Of a DNA stretch of 64,000 bases, positions 43,089 through 51,649 are shown in pieces. The position numbers and the translations under genes were made by a program. The DNA comes from an uncultured Pseudodesulfovibrio sp. GTDB lineage: Bacteria; Desulfobacterota; Desulfovibrionia; Desulfovibrionales; Desulfovibrionaceae. The notes beneath the pieces are model-generated. The model was not told where the DNA came from. It worked only from the letters and a program-made list of their open reading frames with translations, and did not search any database. The stretch lies in contig NZ_OY761823.1 in NCBI RefSeq assembly GCF_963664965.1, positions 692,001 through 756,000 of the forward strand, read 5' to 3'. The stretch's first letter is position 1. Each line of letters opens with the position of its first letter.

Positions 43089-44134
43089 TGCTGACCTTGG
43101 GTGAGTATTGCGACGATTTCGTCCAATTCCCTGCATCCTTCAGGACCGCTTTCCGCCGCCAGTTCGTCAATGGCAAACCGCAAATTGAAATCTTTCTTTT
43201 CCTTCCGTTTCACTTTCTGTTTTTTCTGGACGGTTTTTCCCATCAACGAATCCCATTCGTTGCGTATCCTGTCCGAAAGCGTTTTGGGAGGACGGTCATT
43301 GAGCCAGTAGTAAGTCTTCTTGGGGAGGGCATTGACCAGCCAGAGGGAAACGGCATTGTCCACATGCCGCTTCGCCAACACCTCGGGCATCCCTTTTTCG
43401 TGAACAAGATATTCCCTGACCGCTTCCTTTACGAGGGTGAGTTCCTCATAATATCTGGCGTTGTGTATCACATCATGGGAATTCCCGTGGGTCTTGAGCG
43501 ATCTCTTTTCGGCGCACGGGATGATGCTCGTAATGTGATGCAGGTATCGCATCTTCGCCGCCTTGCCGTGTGCGAGCATCATCAGGACCATGTGGATTTC
43601 CATCATGTTGTAATTCACCACTTCATCCGGGTAATACCGGAAGACGGTCTTCCACGCGTCGGTCTTTTGCAGTGAATAGAACACGGGGTGGTAATACACC
43701 ATGTGCTGCAACATTCTGGTTCCGGGACACTCGGCATCGACCTGATGCAAAGAGGATTCGGGTTTGTATAAATCCAGATTCCCGTTGGTCTCATAAATAA
43801 TCGAACCCTGAACAGAGGAATAGTCCGGGTTTTCTTCAAGGAACTGCAAGCTGAGCGAGAGACTGCTCTTGAGGGGATAAATGTCGTCCGCGTTCATGAG
43901 CATGTACGGAGTACGGACATTGTTGCTGATTGCCTGCTTCAGTTTCTGCTGGAAACCGACTCCCGGCATGTGGAGGTACTCGACATCCGGGTTGGAAGCC
44001 GTGGGAGCATGCGGAGTTGCCGTAGAATCGACGACCAGCACCGGCATATTGAAATCCAGCAGGAACGGAATGATACGTTCCAGATGGTGATGCCGGTTAT
44101 ACGTCGGGACAACTATGGTTACCTTATCCTTCAT
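43085..44134 (-). CDS. Family-2-like glycosyltransferase
   Basis: The 349-residue protein begins VTIVVPTYNRHHHLERIIPFLL, typical of GT-A fold family 2. The nucleotide-binding acids are in YMLMNADDIYP, and a long helical C-terminus ends with a Lys-rich stretch (KTVQKKQKVKRKEKKDF). There are no membrane helices. It is the only glycosyltransferase in the operon and the likely user of the CDP-sugar; its acceptor may be a lipid carrier or a protein. It overlaps the epimerase gene by 4 bp and starts 49 bp after the C-methyltransferase. Confidence 0.85.
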   Translation of the reverse strand: MKDKVTIVVPTYNRHHHLERIIPFLLDFNMPVLVVDSTATPHAPTASNPDVEYLHMPGVGFQQKLKQAISNNVRTPYMLMNADDIYPLKSSLSLSLQFLEENPDYSSVQGSIIYETNGNLDLYKPESSLHQVDAECPGTRMLQHMVYYHPVFYSLQKTDAWKTVFRYYPDEVVNYNMMEIHMVLMMLAHGKAAKMRYLHHITSIIPCAEKRSLKTHGNSHDVIHNARYYEELTLVKEAVREYLVHEKGMPEVLAKRHVDNAVSLWLVNALPKKTYYWLNDRPPKTLSDRIRNEWDSLMGKTVQKKQKVKRKEKKDFNLRFAIDELAAESGPEGCRELDEIVAILTQGQQ

Positions 44135-44183
44135 TCCTCGATTCCCCTGATTTTCCTTGGATGACAGTGATGCTGCCGGTCTT

Positions 44184-45419
44184 TTAGGCTTTTTCCTGTA
44201 CGGAGAGCGTCGGCATGGCCGTCACGAAACGTCCGCCCCATTCCTTGATGTAATCATGCTGGGCATGAATCTCCGTCTTGATATTCCACGGAAGGATGAG
44301 CACGTAGTCGGGCCTGCGTTCCCTGAGAACCTCGGGAGCGAAGACCGGAATATGGCTACCGGGCATGAACAGCCCCTGCTTGTGGGGGGATGCGTCGATG
44401 CAGAAGTCGAGAAGCTCCGGGCCTATGCCGCAATAGTTGAGCAGGGTGTTGCCCTTGGCCGCCGCACCGTATGCGGCAACGGTTTTGCCTGCATCTCGCT
44501 GGGTATGCAGAAAATCCAGCAGTTCCTGTTTCACGCGGTCCGCTTCTCCCTGCAATGTCTCATAGTAGGAGAGAGAGGTCATGCCTTCAGCCTTTTCGAC
44601 CTCAAGCAGCGAATCCACGGCGGGAAGGGTTTCATGGGTGCCGTCTTCCTGATGGCAGGCATACACCCGCAAGGAGCCGCCATGCGTGGGGATTTCCTCT
44701 ACATCAAAAACACGCAGTCCCTGCTTTTCGAAAATACGCTGAACCGTGCCAAGGGACAGGTAGGAAAAATGCTCGTGATAGATGGTGTCGAACTGACATC
44801 CACCGATCAACCGCATGAGGTGCGGAAATTCCAGAGTCGCTACGCCGTCATCCTTGAGTATGTGTTTGATTCCAGCCACGAAATCGTTGATATCCGGAAC
44901 GTGGGCCAGCACATTGTTGCCGATCAGCAGATCCACTTTGCCGCGCTCTGCCGCGAGTGTTTCCGCCAGAGCCTGACCAAAGAAGTCACAGACCGATTCG
45001 ACGCCTTTTTCCTTGGCCGCCTCCGCCGTGGCGACGGACGGCTCGACCCCGAAGCAGGGGATGGACTTCTCCACCATGTACTGAAGGAGATATCCGTCGT
45101 TGGATGCGATTTCCACAACCAGGGAATCGTTGCCCAGACCGAATCGTTCCGCAGCCATGTCAGTGTAGCGTCGGGCATGTTCCAGCCAGGAACTGGAGTA
45201 GGAAGAAAAATAGACGTAGTCGTTGTTGAAAATCTCTGACGATTTCTTCAATTCGTCCACTTGGACCAGAAAGCATTCCGGACAGGTGAAAACCTTGAGC
45301 GGAAAGACCGCCTCAGGCCGATCCAATTCTTCCGGAGAGAGAAAGGAGTTGGAGGGAGGCTGCTGTCCAAGGTCAATGAACACATGGCTCAGTTTTGTGC
45401 CGCAATGTCGACAATTCAT
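44184..45419 (-). CDS. Sugar C-methyltransferase (NovU/TylC3 type)
   Basis: The 411-residue protein has CRHCGTKLS and a second CPEC pair for zinc, then DSLVVEIASNDGYLLQYMV as the SAM motif. NNVLAHVPDINDFV and FPHLMRLIGGCQFDTIYHEHFSYL are strongly typical of the C-3 methyltransferases acting on 4-keto-6-deoxy sugars. The C-terminal domain has VAAYGAAAKGNTLLNYCG. It would give a branched 3-C-methyl sugar. Its start overlaps the rfbC stop by 4 bp (ATGA). Confidence 0.9.
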   Translation of the reverse strand: MNCRHCGTKLSHVFIDLGQQPPSNSFLSPEELDRPEAVFPLKVFTCPECFLVQVDELKKSSEIFNNDYVYFSSYSSSWLEHARRYTDMAAERFGLGNDSLVVEIASNDGYLLQYMVEKSIPCFGVEPSVATAEAAKEKGVESVCDFFGQALAETLAAERGKVDLLIGNNVLAHVPDINDFVAGIKHILKDDGVATLEFPHLMRLIGGCQFDTIYHEHFSYLSLGTVQRIFEKQGLRVFDVEEIPTHGGSLRVYACHQEDGTHETLPAVDSLLEVEKAEGMTSLSYYETLQGEADRVKQELLDFLHTQRDAGKTVAAYGAAAKGNTLLNYCGIGPELLDFCIDASPHKQGLFMPGSHIPVFAPEVLRERRPDYVLILPWNIKTEIHAQHDYIKEWGGRFVTAMPTLSVQEKA

Positions 45420-45967
45420 ATATCGATTCCTTCAAATTGGTCGTTGATCAGTGGGTATGACGTATCCCGTTCCGAAATGTCGGTGAGCGGCAGGGGCCAT
45501 TCAATGTTGATGGCAGGGTCGCTGAAACGGACGCCCCCTTCACTGGACGGGGTGTAGAATTCGGAATGCATGTAAAGCAGGAGGCTCTCTTCCTCCAGAA
45601 CCTGAAAACCGTGTGCGAATCCTTCCGGGATGAACAGCGCGCACCCCTTGTCCGGCGACAGGATTTCACCATGCCACTGCAAGAAGGTATCAGAGCCTTT
45701 ACGCAGGTCCACGATGACATCGAAGACGGCCCCTTGAAGGCATCGCACTATCTTGATCTCGGCATGGGGAGGGCGCTGAAAGTGCATGCCGCGAACAGCG
45801 CCCTTGTGCCGTGTCAGAGAAAGATTCGACTGGGCAAGCGGCTGCTCCAGGCCGATTTCTTTCAGCTCCCTGGCGCAGAAAATTCGTGAAAATCGTCCTC
45901 GGTCGTCAACGAACGCTTCGTCTTCGATACGAAAAGCTCCGGAAAGAGGCAGTGGAGAAAATCGCAT
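45416..45967 (-). CDS. rfbC: dTDP-4-dehydrorhamnose 3,5-epimerase-like protein
   Basis: The 183-residue cupin has FSRIFCARELKEIG, NLSLTRHKGAVRGMHFQRPP with the catalytic His, VIVDLRKGSDTFLQW and IPEGFAHGF. The family epimerises C3 and/or C5 of 4-keto-6-deoxy sugars. Here the substrate is probably the CDP-linked product of RfbG, because no dTDP-sugar genes (rmlA, rmlB) are present. In C-methyl-sugar pathways such an epimerase usually works on one carbon only. It overlaps rfbG by one base (TAATG) and the C-methyltransferase by 4 bp. Confidence 0.9.
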   Translation of the reverse strand: MRFSPLPLSGAFRIEDEAFVDDRGRFSRIFCARELKEIGLEQPLAQSNLSLTRHKGAVRGMHFQRPPHAEIKIVRCLQGAVFDVIVDLRKGSDTFLQWHGEILSPDKGCALFIPEGFAHGFQVLEEESLLLYMHSEFYTPSSEGGVRFSDPAINIEWPLPLTDISERDTSYPLINDQFEGIDI

Positions 45968-47022
45968 TACATCGTCTCGAAACGTTGAATCTGTTCTTCG
46001 GTAAGCTCACGCAACGACTGGGGATTCAGGTGCCACGCCTTGTACCATTCAGCGGACCAGTCGATGGCGACACCGATTTCCGTTCTGGGGGTCCACCCAA
46101 GCTTTTCCTTTGCCTTGGTGCAGTCCAGACGGAGAATGCCGGCTTCATGCGGGTGGTTGTTCCGGTCCATCTCGCACCGCGCGCCATCGCCCCAGCGGGT
46201 GGTAAAACTGTCCACCACTTCACCGACGGTCTGCGTGTCTTCGGACTCAGGACCGAAATTCCAGCCGCCCACGCAATCCCGGTTGCCCAGAAATGCTTCC
46301 TGAGCGAGCTGAAGGTAGCCGGATAACGGTTCCAGTACGAACTGCCATGGCCGGATAGCCTTGGGGGAACGAATCTGGACAGCTTCTCCCCTTGAATAGG
46401 CACGAACCATGTCCGGCAACAAACGGTCTTCGCCGAAATCGCCGCCGCCGATCACGTTGCCGGCCCGGACCGAAACCATGGACGGACCGCCGTCCTGAAA
46501 AAATGACCTGTTCCACGCGGTCGCCGCCAACTCCGCGCATCCCTTGCTGGCGGAATACGGGTCCGAGCCTCCCATGGGGTCGGATTCCCGGAAGGGACGG
46601 GCCGCTTCGGTGTTTTCGTAACACTTGTCGCTGGTGACATTGACCATGACCTGAACAGAAGGGGTCTGGCGGACAGCTTCCATGACGTTGACGGTGCCGA
46701 GCACATTGGTGGAAAAGGTTTCCACCGGTTCGACATAGGAACGGCGAACCAACGGCTGTGCAGCCATGTGAATGACGATATCCGGGGCAAAGTCCGTCAT
46801 GGCCCGACGCAGGGAATCAAGATCCCGGATGTCTCCGTGGGAACCGGAGACGTCGTTATCAAGCCCGATGAGATCGAACATGTATGGCGAGGATGGGGGG
46901 AGCAGGGAATACCCGTGAACCCGGGCTCCGAGCATGGTGAGCCATAGCGACAGCCAGCTCCCTTTGAAGCCGGTATGTCCCGTTATGAAAACACGCTTGC
47001 CGGAATATGTCCTTTTCAGCAC
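45967..47022 (-). CDS. rfbG: CDP-glucose 4,6-dehydratase
   Basis: The 351-residue protein has VFITGHTGFKGSWLSLWL for NAD, IHMAAQPLVRRSYVEPVET with family-specific residues, VTSDKCYEN and DPYSASKGCAEL with the catalytic Tyr and Lys. It converts CDP-glucose to CDP-4-keto-6-deoxyglucose. It is the first gene of the operon. AGGAGG lies 6 bp before GTG 47022, which I prefer; TTG at 47025 directly before it is also in frame but too close to the ribosome site. No rfbH (3-dehydrase) is present, so the product keeps its C3 oxygen. Confidence 0.92.
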   Translation of the reverse strand: MLKRTYSGKRVFITGHTGFKGSWLSLWLTMLGARVHGYSLLPPSSPYMFDLIGLDNDVSGSHGDIRDLDSLRRAMTDFAPDIVIHMAAQPLVRRSYVEPVETFSTNVLGTVNVMEAVRQTPSVQVMVNVTSDKCYENTEAARPFRESDPMGGSDPYSASKGCAELAATAWNRSFFQDGGPSMVSVRAGNVIGGGDFGEDRLLPDMVRAYSRGEAVQIRSPKAIRPWQFVLEPLSGYLQLAQEAFLGNRDCVGGWNFGPESEDTQTVGEVVDSFTTRWGDGARCEMDRNNHPHEAGILRLDCTKAKEKLGWTPRTEIGVAIDWSAEWYKAWHLNPQSLRELTEEQIQRFETM

Positions 47023-47134
47023 CAAAGGCCTCCTGAAATCTGGCTTATTCGTCGAATTGGCACTTTATTCGGGGTCAAACGAGCCGTGCCCGGGCATTAA
47101 GTAAGCTTCAAATATAGAGTTTGTAAAGGGGGCC

Positions 47135-47153
47135 GGGGAATCGTGGATTCCCC
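47135..47153 (-). terminator. Stem-loop after the aspartate decarboxylase-like gene
   Basis: GGGGAATC (47135-47142) pairs with GATTCCCC (47146-47153). On the minus strand it is followed by GGCCCCCTTT, a weak terminator signal. The rfb operon promoter must lie between it and 47022. Confidence 0.4.
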
Positions 47154-47309
47154 ATGCTGCCGGACTGCGTCCCAAGGCCGGATTTTCACCCGCGCACACT
47201 CCACCACCCGCGATGCATGAACAGGCAGCCCCAAGCCCTGCCCGTTCATGGGCACGCCGAAAGTATCCTTGGGTTGGATGCCCCCTCCGAGTTGCGATCC
47301 GGAAGAGGG

Positions 47310-49052
47310 CTAGCCGAGTTCCTTTCTGTATCCGGCCATGACCGCAAGTATGTTTTCGCCTATGTCGGTACAATCCTGTTCGGAGATATTGGCCAGAGCC
47401 ACTCGCAGCGACCACGGCGGTCCGGCGAACCCGTCACCGGGCAGGCAGACCGTATGGTGATTCCCGGCCAGACGGAACAGGTATTCCAAGGCGTGGCCCT
47501 TGGTCAGCTTGGTTGCGAATTCCTTGCCGTACATCTTGACCGCCAGTTCCTTGAGATTGATGAGGGCGTAGTAGCGCGTGAGGTTGTCGCCTTTGGGCTC
47601 GTCCATCTGCAACGCCTTGAACAGGGCGGTCCACCGCCTGTGCAGGATGTCCATGATGGTCTTTTTGTACACGTATTTTTCGTCGAGCAGTTCAAACAGG
47701 GAGAACAGGCACATGGCCGCCTGCTGCGGTCCGGAAAGCCCGCCGGTATGCGCCAGGGCCACCTGACGGCTGTCCATTTCCAGTCGTTCGTAGAATTTGA
47801 TGGAACCGGGTCTGGTGGAGGTCAGCCGGTAACGGATGTCGAGCTGCGCCTGCTGTTTCCGGGGCAGCTTGCCGATGATCCTGTCGATGACGCTGTTCTC
47901 ATGAACCATGATCACGCCCAATCGCCAGCCGGTGACGCCGAAGTACTTGGAAAAGGAATACACACCGAGAATATTCTCGGGCAGCAATTCTCCGAACGTG
48001 TTGAAATTGTCCACAAAGCTGGCGTAAACCGTGTCCGAGATGATAACCATATCCGGATTGTAGACCTTGATGGTGTCGGCCATGCGTTTGACCGTATCCG
48101 CGTTCAGGGAGACCGAGGTCGGGTTGGTCGGGTTGACCATGTACAGCGCCTTGACCTTGGGGTCCTTGAGCTTGGCCACTTCACTGTCCGGCACCTGCCA
48201 CTTCATGGCTTCATCGCCCTTGATATAGACCGGCTCCAATCCATAATCCTTGAGTACCGGCAATTCAAGGTAGGGCGAAAAGATCGGGGTGACGATGGCC
48301 ACCTTGTCGCCGGGAACGAGAACCTTGTTCTCCTTCAGGGAATTGAAGATGTATATCATGGCCGCCGTGGCCCCTTCGGTAGCGAAGAGATTGAACTTGC
48401 CTTTGGGCGGGTTGTTGGAGAAGACCACCCGGTCGAGGTAACGGTTGACGATGGCCTCGGTCACCGGGAAGATGCGCGGCGGGTCGGGATAGAAGTCGCC
48501 CTGAATGCCGTCGGTGAGTTGAAAGACCACGTCGTCCGGGTTCATGCCGAGGTTTTCGGTGGCGTATTCCAGAGCCTGTTCCAGAAAGGCCGCACCGGAC
48601 TGTCCCCGCTTGCCAACGATGAATTTCCTGAAATCGGCAGCCACGCCCTTCTGGGCGATACGCAGGCCTGTATCCTTGGCAGAGGCGGTTTTTTCCGCCT
48701 GTTCTGCTGCGAACAGGGTCAGCAGGGCCAAGGATTTGCGTACCGTGGTGTTGAGAAAATTAGGATTGCCCCGGCCCGCGTTTATCATGGAGCAGCCCTG
48801 CTTGGCGCAAGCGTCTTCAGCCATCTCGATGAGCCGATTCTTGATCTCGAACGGACTCTCCTTGGACAACCCTTTCCAGTCGGGTGCGGCAGCTTGGGCG
48901 ATTTCGGGAGCGGTCATGCCTATGAGCGGACCGGCGGCCATGGCCGTTACGCCGAAACATGCGGCGTATCTGAAAAAATCCCGACGGGAAAGTGTGCCTT
49001 TCCGGGTTTGCTCCGCGGCTTCATGAATGAACGGGTGTACGTTTTGGCTCAT
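47310..49052 (-). CDS. Aspartate 4-decarboxylase-like PLP enzyme with Tat signal peptide
   Basis: The 580-residue protein starts with a clear twin-arginine signal, SRRDFFRYAACFGVTAMAAG, with possible cleavage at AQA-AAPD. The mature part matches bifunctional aspartate aminotransferase/aspartate 4-decarboxylase: MVNPTNPTSVSLN, IISDTVYASFVDNF and YSFSKYFGVTGWRLG, where Lys369 is the Schiff-base lysine. These enzymes are normally cytoplasmic and turn aspartate into alanine and CO2. Export by Tat, which carries folded cofactor-loaded proteins, would place it in the periplasm. ATG 49052 has AAGGAGAG upstream; the longer reading adds 15 residues. No adjacent aspartate-alanine antiporter gene is seen. 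Confidence 0.88.
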   Translation of the reverse strand: MSQNVHPFIHEAAEQTRKGTLSRRDFFRYAACFGVTAMAAGPLIGMTAPEIAQAAAPDWKGLSKESPFEIKNRLIEMAEDACAKQGCSMINAGRGNPNFLNTTVRKSLALLTLFAAEQAEKTASAKDTGLRIAQKGVAADFRKFIVGKRGQSGAAFLEQALEYATENLGMNPDDVVFQLTDGIQGDFYPDPPRIFPVTEAIVNRYLDRVVFSNNPPKGKFNLFATEGATAAMIYIFNSLKENKVLVPGDKVAIVTPIFSPYLELPVLKDYGLEPVYIKGDEAMKWQVPDSEVAKLKDPKVKALYMVNPTNPTSVSLNADTVKRMADTIKVYNPDMVIISDTVYASFVDNFNTFGELLPENILGVYSFSKYFGVTGWRLGVIMVHENSVIDRIIGKLPRKQQAQLDIRYRLTSTRPGSIKFYERLEMDSRQVALAHTGGLSGPQQAAMCLFSLFELLDEKYVYKKTIMDILHRRWTALFKALQMDEPKGDNLTRYYALINLKELAVKMYGKEFATKLTKGHALEYLFRLAGNHHTVCLPGDGFAGPPWSLRVALANISEQDCTDIGENILAVMAGYRKELG

Positions 49053-49153
49053 GGTTCTCTCCTTCTGGCAGGGGTAATTACAGTGACACTGGCACAAGCA
49101 GGAGTTTTGTCAAGGACACGAGTCAAGGAAAGGCAAGTGATCGTCGGTTCGCA

Positions 49154-49185
49154 TAAAAAAAGTGCTCCTCAGACTGAGGAACACT
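49154..49185 (-). terminator. Intrinsic terminator after yjbQ
   Basis: AGTG-C-TCCTCA and TGAGGA-A-CACT (49161-49185) form a 10-bp stem with one mismatch and a short loop. On the minus strand it is followed by TTTTTTT. Confidence 0.8.
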
Positions 49186-49223
49186 TTCAAATCCCTTTGA
49201 ACCGGATGCACTCTTGGAAAAGG

Positions 49224-49640
49224 TTATTCCCCGATGATCTTGACGAGAACGCGCTTTTTGCGCCGCCCGTCGAATTCCCCGTAAAAAATGCGTTCCCACG
49301 TACCGAAATCCAGTTGGCCGTCCGTGATCGCGACCACGACTTCACGGCCCATGACCTGCCGCTTCATGTGTGCATCGGCATTGTCTTCATATCCGTTGTG
49401 CCGGTACTGGCCCACAGGCTCATGCGGCGCGAGCTTTTCGAGCCAGACCTCGTAATCATGGTGCAGCCCGGATTCATCGTCATTGATGAATACCGAAGCC
49501 GTGATATGCATGGCGTTCACCAGACACAGCCCTTCGCGGATGCCGGATGCACGCAGGCACGCCTCCACGTCGTCGGTGATGTTGATGAATGCTCGACGGG
49601 TCGGGACTTCGTAAAACAGTTCCTTGCGATATGACTTCAT
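49224..49640 (-). CDS. YjbQ/UPF0047 family protein
   Basis: The 138-residue protein carries the UPF0047 signature: [36 protein letters not shown] with metal-binding His residues, [22 protein letters not shown] and [16 protein letters not shown]. Members have weak thiamine-phosphate synthase activity in one studied case, but the cellular role is unclear. It ends at a strong terminator and is 9 bp downstream of the UV glycosylase gene on the same strand, so the two form an operon. Confidence 0.9.
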   Translation of the reverse strand: MKSYRKELFYEVPTRRAFINITDDVEACLRASGIREGLCLVNAMHITASVFINDDESGLHHDYEVWLEKLAPHEPVGQYRHNGYEDNADAHMKRQVMGREVVVAITDGQLDFGTWERIFYGEFDGRRKKRVLVKIIGE

Positions 49641-49649
49641 GGTTTGTCC

Positions 49650-50078
49650 TTATGATATTTTTTCCCAATCCCTCACTCCGCCTGCGACAAGCAGGAAAAG
49701 GGGATGCGGCTCGGGAACGGATTTTTCAAATTCCCGGAAAAGCTCCGGGGCACGCTCGGCCAACTTTCGCAGGAGGTGCTGCCACTCGTACCCGAGTTGA
49801 CCGTCCGTTTCTTCGATTTTTGCAGCCTGTGCGTTCTCGTCTATCTTTGAGGCGTCGAAATGATAGCCGCGCCGTCGCGATTCCCTGAGTACCTCGGCAA
49901 GATAGGCGTCGATGGCGGCCAGAGGGTCGGGATGTTCCCGGAAACGGAGCAACTGCGGATGGTTGCGATACCCCTTGGTCTTTCCATGCAGAACAGCCCG
50001 CGCCAGCAGCCCCTCGCGCCACAGGGCGACGAGTCCCTTTGCGTCAAGATATCCGGGATGGACGGTCCACAGTCGCAT
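49650..50078 (-). CDS. Pyrimidine-dimer DNA glycosylase (T4 endonuclease V family)
   Basis: The 142-residue protein starts MRLWTVHPGYLDAKGLVALWREGLLA, the pattern of chromosomal relatives of T4 endonuclease V. Glu22 in WRE aligns with the phage enzyme's catalytic Glu23 (YRE). The phage enzyme uses the amino group of residue 2 as nucleophile, here Arg2 after Met removal. LGYEWQHLLRKLAERAP is typical of the second half. It should cut DNA at UV-induced dimers. It lies 9 bp before yjbQ. Confidence 0.82.
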   Translation of the reverse strand: MRLWTVHPGYLDAKGLVALWREGLLARAVLHGKTKGYRNHPQLLRFREHPDPLAAIDAYLAEVLRESRRRGYHFDASKIDENAQAAKIEETDGQLGYEWQHLLRKLAERAPELFREFEKSVPEPHPLFLLVAGGVRDWEKIS

Positions 50079-50097
50079 GGTTTCCCCGCTGGAAAAA

Positions 50098-50853
50098 TCA
50101 GTTGTCGGCTACAGGGAAATATCGATTCATGATGGCTTCATACTTTCCCGTTCCCTTGAGACGGTCCAGAATTTCCTGCCATTTTTGTACAACGTTGACC
50201 GGAACCTGTTTTGAAAAAGCCACATAGGCTTCGGATCGGTACCACATCGGACCTGTCTTTTCGAACATGTCCAAATCCAATCCCTGAACCCTATCCATGA
50301 AATTCCGTATGCTTTTTTCGCCCATGGGAACAAGCGTCACGCGTCCCTCAAAAAGTTTCCTGAAATCATGCTCCTGCTTGGAACTGACATCCAGATTGAT
50401 AAACCCTTTTTCTTTGAGAAGCTGGTGGTACAGATCATTCCGCGTAACGCCGATGGACGTCACCTTTTTCGCATCCTCGATGGAGGTCAGCGTGAGGGAT
50501 GCATTCCTTTTCTTGTAAAAATAGACCGCATCACTGAAAACTGGACCGACAAATCGGAAAAGGGCTTCACGCCCGGGAGTGCGTGCCATGGGATACAACA
50601 CGTCACCGGAACCGTTCTGGAGCTTCATGTATGCTCTGGCCCACGGATAAAAATGAATCGCGGTTTCCCCTTGTCCGGCTTCATCCAGTATCAACCGGAC
50701 CACTTCCGAGACAAAGCCTGCGGCCTGCCCGTTTTCCGGGAAGCTGTACGGGGGGTAGTCTTCCGCCATGATATGCAATTCTCCAGTCCATCCCGAGACA
50801 GGGAGTAGGCAGAGGCACACGAAAAGGCAGAAATTGAGAAGTCTTGCAGCCAT
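50098..50853 (-). CDS. Periplasmic solute-binding protein, amino-acid type (SBP_bac_3)
   Basis: The 251-residue protein has a signal peptide (LLNFCLFVCLCLLPVSG) and then the type II binding fold: LHIMAEDYPPYSFPENGQAAGFVSEVV, FRFVGPVFSDAVYFYKKR and a late WQEILDRLKGTGKYEAIMNRYFP. No transporter genes adjoin it, so it may serve a distant transporter or sensor, as many Desulfovibrio-type orphans do. Its stop lies 19 bp before the glycosylase gene, but the relation may be accidental. Confidence 0.85.
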   Translation of the reverse strand: MAARLLNFCLFVCLCLLPVSGWTGELHIMAEDYPPYSFPENGQAAGFVSEVVRLILDEAGQGETAIHFYPWARAYMKLQNGSGDVLYPMARTPGREALFRFVGPVFSDAVYFYKKRNASLTLTSIEDAKKVTSIGVTRNDLYHQLLKEKGFINLDVSSKQEHDFRKLFEGRVTLVPMGEKSIRNFMDRVQGLDLDMFEKTGPMWYRSEAYVAFSKQVPVNVVQKWQEILDRLKGTGKYEAIMNRYFPVADN

Positions 50854-50865
50854 GATGCAGTGTGG

Positions 50866-51414
50866 TTAGCGTGTTTCAGCCAAGTAGCCGAGTTCTCGGG
50901 AAAAATCGGTGCTTTCGGCGGGTTGCCCGTGCAGCAGATGCCCCAGACGCATCATCCATCCAGCAGGAAAATCCTTAGTCCAGTGCTCATGGTAACCGGA
51001 GAATCCGTACATCCAGAGCAGTTCCGAAGCCTGCGTGAACACCTGTTCCGCCATGGTTTTCCATTGGGTCATGAAGTCGATTCGCCAGACCGGGAATTCC
51101 TGCCCGCCGACTTCCCGCTTGCCCTTGAATTCAACGGACACGGCCAGTTCGCCGCCGGGGTGCGGAACGATTTTCCAGAAGTAGATCCATCCCTCGCCGC
51201 CCCATTCAAACTCGAAATGGCACGGTTCGTCGTCGGATTCGGGAAGAGCTTCCAGTCCATGCAGGTCGCACAGGCTGCGGAAAAGATCCTTGAGCGGTTC
51301 GGAAAAAGTGCACTGGGTGCTGAGTTCATAATGGGAGCCGTCCAAAACGACGCGGGATTCAAGCCAGCCCGCCTTGACTTCGGTGAAATATAATTCGAAC
51401 GGCTCTCCTGACAT
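50866..51414 (-). CDS. Protein of unknown function
   Basis: I do not recognise this 182-residue protein. It starts MSGEPFELYFTEVKAGWLESRVVLDG and is rich in aromatic and acidic residues (HFEFEWGGEGWIYFWKIVP, ELAVSVEFKGKREVGGQEF). It has no signal peptide or membrane helix. The ATG at 51414 follows GAGGTG; the longer reading to 51522 lacks a ribosome site. It lies 12 bp upstream of the solute-binding protein on the same strand. Confidence 0.6.
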   Translation of the reverse strand: MSGEPFELYFTEVKAGWLESRVVLDGSHYELSTQCTFSEPLKDLFRSLCDLHGLEALPESDDEPCHFEFEWGGEGWIYFWKIVPHPGGELAVSVEFKGKREVGGQEFPVWRIDFMTQWKTMAEQVFTQASELLWMYGFSGYHEHWTKDFPAGWMMRLGHLLHGQPAESTDFSRELGYLAETR

Positions 51415-51649
51415 GAACACCTCGTAGTTTTTGGTCCTCGTCATCAACTTCTGGATGATGATCTCTGCTTGCAGAGAATACAACACTATTCGCTGCCGGG
51501 GAAAAAGCCAAGAAAAAGTCACGGTTCAACACTATGTAGCCTCGGGATACAGAGAAAAGCATTTCATTCAAAAACAAAAAACTGTACGGTGGTTTACTGT
51601 TCCTGCAACCCTCAAACCACGAGATATCGCTCAAGACCTCCGCAAAAGA

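Noticed and set aside
42949-43176. Small frame at the epimerase/glycosyltransferase junction
   Set aside because: It is fully inside two overlapping genes whose ATGA overlap explains the sequence.
47154-49634. 826-codon open frame on the plus strand opposite the aspartate decarboxylase-like gene and yjbQ
   Set aside because: It spans two real genes and a terminator on the other strand and has no recognisable domain; it arises from high third-position G+C.
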